Assembly (NCBI RefSeq): GCF_013409365.1
Contig: NZ_JACCBA010000001.1
Location: 2,728,001-2,792,000, forward strand
Reading direction: 5' to 3'
Length of the DNA: 64,000 nucleotides
DNA from: Actinomadura luteofluorescens
GTDB taxonomy: Bacteria; Actinomycetota; Actinomycetes; Streptosporangiales; Streptosporangiaceae
The notes beneath the pieces were generated by a model, which saw nothing but the letters and a program-made list of their open reading frames with translations, was not told where the DNA came from and ran no database searches. A program made the translations under genes and the position numbers. Below, one piece after another: positions 59,001 through 64,000 of the stretch. Within the stretch, counting starts at the first letter, position 1. Each line of letters opens with the position of its first letter.

Positions 59001-60043
59001 CCCGCGCGCTCAAGGAGATCACGCAGCCCAAGGGCGAGGTTCCGGTGCCGCGCGCGGACCTGAACGCCCCGTGGCCGTGGCGGAGCGGCCGGGCACCGCT
59101 GCGGCCGTGGGTGCTCATCGGCCGTGTCGCCGCCGGCGCGGACTGCCTCGCGGACGGCTCGGCCTTCGCCGGAGAACCGGACCCGCTCGCCCTGCCGCGC
59201 ATCGCCGCCTGGCTCGCCTACCGCACCCCGGCCGGCGATCCGCTGCGCCCCGCGATCGGAGCCGCGATCTCGCGGCTGCGCGAGGCCTGCGGTCCGCGCA
59301 CCCTGTTCTCGCTCCAGAGCAACTACCTCATGGGCGACCCGCCGCCCACCGACGTGCTCACCGCCCATCCGGCGGTGACGCTCGTCGAGGACGACGTCCT
59401 GCGCCTCCGCCACCTGCGGGTGGATCCCGCCGCGGTGAAGGGGCCGGACGACCCGCTCCTCGACATCCTCGACGACTACTACGACGCGACCCTGCCGTCC
59501 CAGGTGGTGCCCGGCGGTTCCGGGCTTCCCGCACTGGCCGACCTGCGTCTTCTCCTCAGCGACGACTTCGCCGCGCTCGGCGCGCACCTGGCCGGCGACG
59601 CGGACCTGGCGCCGGGCTGGGAGCAGTACCCGGCGCGCTCGGTGCCGCACCTGGTGGAGGAATGCGCGGAGACCCACCGGCTGGGCGAGGACGCGGCTGC
59701 CCTGTACCTGATGCTGCTCGCCCTGCCCGACCCGTCCGACCGCAACGTGAAGGAGTGGACCGGCTGGAAGCCCACCCGGTTCAAGGCGGCGGTGGCCGAA
59801 CTCGGTGGTACGGGCCTCGTGCTGAGCGCCACCAGGGCGCGTGCCGGACGCTCGCTGTTCGTGCACGGCGCCTGGCGGGAGCACAAGGCGCCGCGCCTTC
59901 CCATCGAGGTGCCGAAGATCCGCCTGCTGCCGATGGCGGACGAGCGCCGCTCCCTGGCGAACATGGCCGCCGTCCCGTCCGGGCCCGTCCCTGTCCTCTT
60001 CGACCGCGCGTGGAGGAACGCGCAGCCCCGCGGGCCGCGGTAG
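56018..60043 (+). CDS. Very large DUF4132-like protein
   Basis: 1341 residues from ATG 56018. No signal or membrane segments. The N-terminus (LEVVYRNPRGRRLKQAPEQL, FVVRRYLKRHEEQC) resembles the start of DUF4132/MolR-type proteins. Long helical arrays follow, and the C-terminus has VKEWTGWKPTRFKAAVAELG, GLVLSATRARAGRSLFVHGA and WREHKAPRLPIEVPK. Such proteins often sit beside MoxR ATPase, VWA and SWIM genes, but none of these is here. Codon use matches the window. It may be a scaffold of a stress or metal-linked system; no catalytic site is visible. Family assignment is tentative. Confidence 0.55.
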   Translation: MGWRIEADGYTAEFTDDLEVVYRNPRGRRLKQAPEQLGGAPGLSAMFVVRRYLKRHEEQCGETARSWAAEGVGVPRALADADPFWAEALDEAGVTLTTEPVEGGLCARTYVGPDDRRLTQVLRESTVRYRDLLMAVDGWEPEGLFETGVPVPYASVVPFPERIIEAHPEAERLAVEKVHTLEVRTGRWRYFYKPAVEEILSGLEESAPDLLITLLDEVADAALTHEPNLAAAWFGRARKLERTLARHPDPEWLADRYEEHAEVVSATILRAWARDLGAKGAATPEGLARFREVMVWRVEAGGDVYPQLASDLRKIAKAAGLDPEEELAEFLRSLFAADEVSLNDDAFWNDALKGRAMDLVSGPEAARRALELRPGYPAQGPLWLKLLDRSGALAMLAGETPGLQRGDAAAWLVARMQGSQWRDPLGELYEVAERIAPRLASDGVPVAFRFWRLDETGRRRTPLDMIDMLLEHGVPVADPPERLGPAFLPDLVIDRRPGLRHVLADERFARELRARARGDLDMTVGDQASNTWYEPHETKGWGKIPVLFDNPIGHEEVRAWCARERALLRKGVDLYGLRMLLARFVHVGVAVDLLLKDAETAREFAAVDVMALLMADLPDDFTRERVEELMKLLEPHYINRAVSGPNFVALSKALPELKEQDRETFDRVAFSLVTAVNCRVGLERLVRRLTPGEEAKEAPKEKVDPVVRQCGWLMDLAGSGTPVWDGDMGTPSGRFDGNLIGLELRPNHINTAVHTGVPSRSRARSYQRPAAYASYPFVSGEPGRWRVVRCELPEDTKGGMAMPGMAFRTPTSVALVVSAKYGVPPERLLLEYAPEGKFAEEGPLAAAGARLLDACVLEPVRSRDWFARFSELWRERDRPQISPELAAAFAEKTGLSQTEAAVVLQGAVSSAPYQLGEDDPVRLVHFGSGWNSETGQVKEGLRALQPAEFYTRLYERLLPDDPEDLWTSGPAVDRALAWCSERSGAPFPVPAGLLPRALKEITQPKGEVPVPRADLNAPWPWRSGRAPLRPWVLIGRVAAGADCLADGSAFAGEPDPLALPRIAAWLAYRTPAGDPLRPAIGAAISRLREACGPRTLFSLQSNYLMGDPPPTDVLTAHPAVTLVEDDVLRLRHLRVDPAAVKGPDDPLLDILDDYYDATLPSQVVPGGSGLPALADLRLLLSDDFAALGAHLAGDADLAPGWEQYPARSVPHLVEECAETHRLGEDAAALYLMLLALPDPSDRNVKEWTGWKPTRFKAAVAELGGTGLVLSATRARAGRSLFVHGAWREHKAPRLPIEVPKIRLLPMADERRSLANMAAVPSGPVPVLFDRAWRNAQPRGPR

Positions 60044-60059
60044 GCCCCAGCGCGGGTGG

Positions 60060-61148
60060 TCACCAGCTGATCCGGGCCGCCACCGGCAGGTGGTCGCTGC
60101 CGGTGGCCGGCAGAACCCACGAGCTCCGCGGCTTCACGCCGCGGACCAGGATCTGGTCGATCCGCGCCATCGGGAACGCCGCAGGCCAGCTGAACCCGAA
60201 GCCGTCCCCGGCCTCGCGCTGCGCCGAGCGGAGCCGCGCGGTGATACCGGCGAATGCGCGGTCGTCGCCGGTGCCGTTCAGGTCGCCGAGCAGCACCACC
60301 CGCTCGTTCTTCTCGGCGGCGACGGCCTCGGCGAGCGCCTGCGCGCCCCTGTCCCGGTGGGTCGTCCAGAAGCCCGCTCTGGGATTCACGCGGACGGAGC
60401 CCAGGTGGGCCACGTACACCGCCAGCGGTCCGCGTTCCGTGGCGACCGTGGCGCGCAGCGCCCGGTTGTCGTGCAGCTTGACGTCGGCCGGCTTGGTGGC
60501 CCCCAGCGGCCCGACGTCCGTCTTGATGTCGACCGGCCGGACGTCCGACAGCGGCAGCCTGCTCCACAGCCCGACCGTGCCCTGCACCGTGTGGTGCGGG
60601 TACGCCTCGGCCAGCCCCCTCTCGTACGTGCCCCTGGCCTGCTCGGACAGCTCCTCCAGGGCCAGCACGTCCGCGCCGGAGGCGATGAGGTCGCGGACGG
60701 TGCCGGAGGGGTCGGGGTTCTCGGCGCCGACGTTGTGGCTGACCACGGTGAGGTCGCCGCCCGGGTGGGACCTGTCGCCGAGCAGCCCGCCGAAGAGGTT
60801 CAGCCACACCAGGACCGGCAGGAGAAGCGCGGCCACCCCGGAGGCGGAGCGGCGCCACAGCGCCCCGGCCAGCAGGACGGGGACGAACAGGCCGAACCAC
60901 GGCAGGAACGTCTCCACCAGGCTGCCGAGGTTCCCGATCCGGTTCGGGATCTCCGCGTGCAGCAGCATGAGGAGGCCGAGCAGCAGCGCCAGCGCCGCGA
61001 GCACCGGGCCGCGCTTCCAGGGCCCCGGCCGGGAGCCCATGCGGATCGCCCGCCGGATCCCCGCACGCCAGGAGGGCCCGGGGCCGGCCTCCCCGGTCTC
61101 CACCGTGTCCACCGGCGTCATCGTCTGCCCCTGCTCACTGACGGTCAC
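60060..61148 (-). CDS. Membrane-bound endonuclease/exonuclease/phosphatase-fold protein
   Basis: 362 residues from GTG 61148. Three N-terminal helices (VLAALALLLGLLMLLHAEIP, WFGLFVPVLLAGALW, GVAALLLPVLVWLNLFGG) anchor an EEP domain: LTVVSHNVGAENPDPSGTVR (Asn), DVLALEELSEQARGTYERGL (Glu), VVLLGDLNGTGDDRAF (Asp-x-Asn) and TGSDHLPVAARI (Asp-His). This is the complete metal-dependent phosphoesterase set. Likely outward-facing, acting on nucleic acid, a lipid head group or a phosphate ester. Diverges from the histidine kinase. Confidence 0.85.
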   Translation of the reverse strand: MTVSEQGQTMTPVDTVETGEAGPGPSWRAGIRRAIRMGSRPGPWKRGPVLAALALLLGLLMLLHAEIPNRIGNLGSLVETFLPWFGLFVPVLLAGALWRRSASGVAALLLPVLVWLNLFGGLLGDRSHPGGDLTVVSHNVGAENPDPSGTVRDLIASGADVLALEELSEQARGTYERGLAEAYPHHTVQGTVGLWSRLPLSDVRPVDIKTDVGPLGATKPADVKLHDNRALRATVATERGPLAVYVAHLGSVRVNPRAGFWTTHRDRGAQALAEAVAAEKNERVVLLGDLNGTGDDRAFAGITARLRSAQREAGDGFGFSWPAAFPMARIDQILVRGVKPRSSWVLPATGSDHLPVAARISW

Positions 61149-61339
61149 GGCTGCGTCCCCGGGGCCTGGTCGTGGTCGGCTTTCAGGCCGACGGCGAGGA
61201 GCCGGCGATTCCGGGGGGACGTCGTTCGTGCCGATGGTGGGGTTCGAGCCATGCCGCTAGTCAAGGCGGCGCGGTGTTGCCGGCGCGTATGCGGTTTTCG
61301 ATATGCCGACGATATGCACCGGCTCGTAGCATCGCGAGC

Positions 61340-62539
61340 ATGGGTGTGTCGACCGTCGAGGACGAACCCGCGCTGGCAGAGCTCATGGACAGGCGCCCGG
61401 GTCTCAGCGCCCGGCTCAAGCTCACCATCAGCTATGCCGGGTTCCTTCTGCTGGGCGGCGCTCTCCTGCTGGCCGTGGTGTGGGTTTTCGTGCTGCGCTG
61501 GATGCGCGATGTCGACGCCGGAGCCATCCAGAGGAGGGCCGGCATCGTGATCGTGCTCGGGCCCGACCGCTCCCAACTCCTGAGCGGCTTCTACCCCGCC
61601 GCGGCAGCGGCGATGGGCTTCCTCCTGGTGTTCGGCCTTCTCGGCGGGTGGTTCCTCTCCGGCCGGATGCTCGCGCCCCTCACGCGGATCGCGGACGCGG
61701 CACGGTTGGCCTCGGACGGGTCACTGTCGCACCGGATCCGGCTGCAGGGCCGCAAGGACGAGTTCCGCGAACTCGCCGACGTGTTCGACAACATGCTCGA
61801 ACAACTCGAATCGCACGTCGCCGAGCACCAGAGGTTCGCCGCGAACGCGTCCCACGAGCTGCGCACCCCGCTGGCCATCTCCCAGACGCTCCTCGACGCC
61901 GCCCGCGACGACCCCGCGCGGGACCAGGGCGAGCTCATCCAACGCCTCCAGACCGTCAACACGCGGGCGATCAACCTCACCGAGGCGCTCCTGCTGCTCA
62001 GCCGCGCCGACCGCAAGAGCTTCACCCGCGAGGCGGTCGACCTGTCCCTCGTCGCCGAAGAGGCCGCCGAGACGCTGCTCCCCCTCGCCGAGCAGCGCCG
62101 GATCACGCTCGACGTCACCGGCGAGAAGGCCCAGGCCCTGGGCTCCGGGGAGCTGATCCTGCGGCTGGTGACCAACCTCGTCCAGAACGCCGTCGTCCAC
62201 AACCTCCCGGACGGGGGCACGGTCACGGTCCACACCGAAGCGCTGCACGACGCGAGCGTGCTGCGGGTCGAGAACACGGGCCGGCCGGTCCCGCCCGACC
62301 TGCTGCCGACCATCACCGAACCCTTCCAGCGCGGAACGCAGCGCACGCGCGCCGACGGGCACGCGGGCGTCGGCCTCGGGCTGGCGATCGTGCACAGCAT
62401 CGTCCGGGCCCACGACGGGACCCTCGACCTCACCCCCCGCCCTACCGGCGGCCTCCTCGTCACGGTCCGGCTTCCTGGGGGGCACGCGGGGGCGTCCCAC
62501 CAGGCGCCGTCCGCGAGCGGGGCCGGCAAGATCCGTTGA
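61340..62539 (+). CDS. Sensor histidine kinase, CutS/VanS-like, without a partner
   Basis: 399 residues from ATG 61340. Two transmembrane helices (LTISYAGFLLLGGALLLAVV and AAAAAMGFLLVFGLLGGWFL) flank a short outer loop; HAMP (RMLAPLTRIADAARLAS); HisKA with the phospho-acceptor His in ASHELRTPLAISQT; HATPase with LILRLVTNLVQNAVVHN (N-box) and GVGLGLAIVHSIVRAHDG. The response regulator that normally precedes a CutS-like kinase is missing: a minus-strand EEP gene lies upstream and a TetR gene downstream. It is either an orphan kinase or its partner is elsewhere. Confidence 0.9.
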   Translation: MGVSTVEDEPALAELMDRRPGLSARLKLTISYAGFLLLGGALLLAVVWVFVLRWMRDVDAGAIQRRAGIVIVLGPDRSQLLSGFYPAAAAAMGFLLVFGLLGGWFLSGRMLAPLTRIADAARLASDGSLSHRIRLQGRKDEFRELADVFDNMLEQLESHVAEHQRFAANASHELRTPLAISQTLLDAARDDPARDQGELIQRLQTVNTRAINLTEALLLLSRADRKSFTREAVDLSLVAEEAAETLLPLAEQRRITLDVTGEKAQALGSGELILRLVTNLVQNAVVHNLPDGGTVTVHTEALHDASVLRVENTGRPVPPDLLPTITEPFQRGTQRTRADGHAGVGLGLAIVHSIVRAHDGTLDLTPRPTGGLLVTVRLPGGHAGASHQAPSASGAGKIR

Positions 62540-62546
62540 GGGTCGC

Positions 62547-63212
62547 CTAAAGGGGCCCGGTGAAGGCGCCGGCGGCGGCGGCAAGGGCGGCGGCCCTGGC
62601 CGCCTGGCCGGGCAGGCGCGGGTCGGGCGGCGTGCGCAGGAGCACCAGCTCGTGGTACAGCGGCGCGGTGGCGGCGACGAGCAGGCGCCGGGCGTCGGTG
62701 CCCGGTGGCAGCTCGCCGCGCCGGACGGCCCGGCCGACGACGATCTCGCAGCGGGTGTAGCGGTCCTCCCAGAGCCGCCGCTGGGCCCGGGCGGCCTTCC
62801 CGGAGCGGAACGAGGCGGCGATCAGGGCCGCCATGATCGGCGGCTCCGCGGCCATGGCCGTCTGGATCTCCTCGTTCAGCGCCGCCAGGTCGCCTTCCAG
62901 TGAGCCGGTGTCCGGGGGGCGCCAGTCGTCGTCGCCGGCCGCGTCGAGGACGTCGGCGAGCAGGCCGCCGACGTCGCCCCAGCGCCGGTAGACCGTGGCG
63001 CGGTGCACGCCCGCGCGGGCGGCGACGGCCTCCATGGTGAGCCCGTCATAACCGTGTTCGCCCAGTTCGGCGCGGACCGCGTCGAGCACCTGCGCGCGGG
63101 TGCGGGCGGTCCGGCCGCCGGGGCGGGCCCGCGGCACGGGCGCGGCGGCGTCTGGTGGCGCGTCTCCTGGAGTCATCGCAGGTGGTCCGGTTGCTCGGTG
63201 GGGCGACGTCAT
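62547..63212 (-). CDS. TetR-family regulator
   Basis: 221 residues from ATG 63212. After a Pro/Ala-rich head the HTH is clear: TRAQVLDAVRAELGEHGYDG, MEAVAARAGVHRATVYRRWG. The C-terminal ligand domain has IMAALIAASFRSGKAARAQR. It diverges from the acetyltransferase at 63282 across the CTAATG/CATTAG repeat, so it probably represses that gene and itself. Confidence 0.87.
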   Translation of the reverse strand: MTSPHRATGPPAMTPGDAPPDAAAPVPRARPGGRTARTRAQVLDAVRAELGEHGYDGLTMEAVAARAGVHRATVYRRWGDVGGLLADVLDAAGDDDWRPPDTGSLEGDLAALNEEIQTAMAAEPPIMAALIAASFRSGKAARAQRRLWEDRYTRCEIVVGRAVRRGELPPGTDARRLLVAATAPLYHELVLLRTPPDPRLPGQAARAAALAAAAGAFTGPL

Positions 63213-63221
63213 GACAGGATC

Positions 63222-63245
63222 CTAATGTAACACTTGTCGCATTAG
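63222..63245. promoter_or_regulatory. Inverted repeat, TetR operator
   Basis: CTAATG, 12 bases, CATTAG. It contains TAATGTAACACT, also found before the MerR gene at 20.5 kb. Lies ten bases before the TetR ATG (minus) and 36 before the acetyltransferase GTG (plus). Confidence 0.6.
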
Positions 63246-63281
63246 TGGAGACAGACCTCTCCGGCAAGGAGGCGAATCGCC

Positions 63282-63929
63282 GTGCCACTCGTCCCCGCGG
63301 ACCCGACCGTGGTGCATCCGATGCCCGAGCAGCCGCGGGTGGTGCTGCTGAAACCGCTGGTCACCTCGCCGCTGATCGAGGTCGGGGACTTCTCCTACTA
63401 CGACGACCCGGACGATCCGACCGCGTTCGAGACCCGCAACGTGCTGTACCACTACGGCCCGGAACGGCTGGTGATCGGGAGGTTCTGCGCGCTGGGCGAG
63501 GGCGTCCGGTTCATCATGAACGGCGCCAACCACCGCATGGACGGGCCGTCGACCTTCCCCTTCCCGATCATGGGGGGCTCCTGGTCCGAGCACTTCGACC
63601 TCATCACCGGCCTGCCCGGACGGGGCGACACCGTGGTCGGCCACGACGTCTGGTTCGGCTACCGGGCCACGGTGATGCCCGGCGTCCGCATCGGCCATGG
63701 GGCGATCGTCGCGTCCGGCTCCGTCGTCGTCGACGACGTCCCCGACTACGGCATCGTCGGCGGCAACCCGGCCAGGCTCATCCGCCGCCGCTACGGCGAC
63801 GCCGACGTCGACCGCCTGCTGGCGCTGGCCTGGTGGGACTGGCCCCTGGACCACATCACCGAGCACGTCCGCACGATCATGTCCGGCGGCATCGACGCCC
63901 TGGAGGCGGCAGCACCCCAGATGAAATGA
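63282..63929 (+). CDS. Hexapeptide-repeat acetyltransferase, CatB/Vat family
   Basis: 215 residues from GTG 63282 (AAGGAGG nine bases upstream). FETRNVLYHYGPERLVIGRF and GANHRMDGPSTFPFPIMGGS contain the conserved catalytic His of xenobiotic acetyltransferases (NHR), and VVGHDVWFGYRATVMPGVRI, GHGAIVASGSVVVDDVPDYG, IVGGNPARLIRRRY give the left-handed beta-helix. The family acetylates chloramphenicol or streptogramins; many actinomycete members have other substrates. Likely induced through the divergent TetR. The last 70 bases of the window hold nothing else. Confidence 0.88.
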   Translation: MPLVPADPTVVHPMPEQPRVVLLKPLVTSPLIEVGDFSYYDDPDDPTAFETRNVLYHYGPERLVIGRFCALGEGVRFIMNGANHRMDGPSTFPFPIMGGSWSEHFDLITGLPGRGDTVVGHDVWFGYRATVMPGVRIGHGAIVASGSVVVDDVPDYGIVGGNPARLIRRRYGDADVDRLLALAWWDWPLDHITEHVRTIMSGGIDALEAAAPQMK

Positions 63930-64000
63930 GCCCGCCGTCCCTCCACCTCCCGACCCGGAATCGAGCCGCCAGGATGCCTGCTCCGTCCTCTCCCACCTCG

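Noticed and set aside
61145..61576. Minus-strand ORF coupled by GTGA to the EEP gene
   Set aside because: Its body is antisense to the histidine kinase start and its sequence lacks secondary-structure logic; the overlap is likely chance.

Overview
The window is high-GC actinobacterial DNA, most like Actinomadura/Thermomonosporaceae or a close Streptosporangiales relative. The support is many GTG/TTG starts, likely leaderless promoters (TAnnnT about 7 nt before a start codon), two XRE/DUF397/HATPase (WhiJ-like) modules, many TetR, HxlR and MerR regulators beside small oxidoreductases, and a DUF4178-DUF2617-DUF4247-DUF350-spermidine-synthase-like operon. I saw no rRNA, tRNA or CRISPR array. Assignments are from reading translations and motifs, not from database searches.

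Layout. 0-5 kb: a partial membrane protein, a frameshifted DEDDh exonuclease, WhiJ-like module 1 (DUF397/XRE diverging from a HATPase), an NmrA/TetR pair sharing a perfect palindrome, and a short leader ORF ahead of an ABC-F protein. 5-16 kb: an FAD monooxygenase/membrane protein/TetR operon with a long palindromic operator, GNAT and VOC proteins, an ECF sigma factor whose zinc-finger/membrane tail is split by a frameshift, a metallophosphoesterase, and a small orphan peptide followed by a hairpin. 16-21 kb: an unknown gene with a remnant of a tandem paralogue, an Mrr-nuclease/TerD fusion, and an acyl-CoA dehydrogenase diverging from MerR. 21-27 kb: the five-gene polyamine/envelope operon, DapC and ferredoxin. 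27-36 kb: a MITE-like palindromic element, a lipoprotein deacetylase, a crotonase, a methyltransferase, a shortened cysteinyl-tRNA-synthetase-like protein, a TNT NAD-glycohydrolase protein with YezG-like N-terminal segments, a hydrolase, and a quinone oxidoreductase behind a SoxR-type promoter.

36-48 kb is a scarred accessory region. It holds a secreted-protein gene whose 3' end recurs as broken copies near 39 and 47.6 kb, a frameshifted IS110-type element, a Phd/RelE-type toxin-antitoxin pair, an AlbA_2 (Schlafen-like) protein, several head-to-head gene fragments, the remains of an HxlR-controlled operon, and a three-gene mobile module (tyrosine recombinase, HTH, zinc-ribbon tyrosine recombinase). 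48-53.5 kb: WhiJ-like module 2 with an extra small protein, a PASTA lipoprotein and a Pycsar-effector-like membrane protein without a cyclase. 53.5-64 kb: F420/PPOX-type oxidoreductase, an HxlR/NmrA pair, a 1341-residue DUF4132-like protein, an EEP-fold membrane hydrolase, an orphan CutS/VanS-like histidine kinase, a TetR and a hexapeptide-repeat acetyltransferase.

The genes mostly form small self-contained units: a regulator with its own operator and one or two enzymes. Stress and conflict functions recur: Mrr-TerD, TNT, AlbA_2, Pycsar-like, toxin-antitoxin, ABC-F. At least five genes carry single-base frame breaks. Some may be assembly errors, because two sit in or beside short G or C runs; others lie in plainly degraded mobile DNA.
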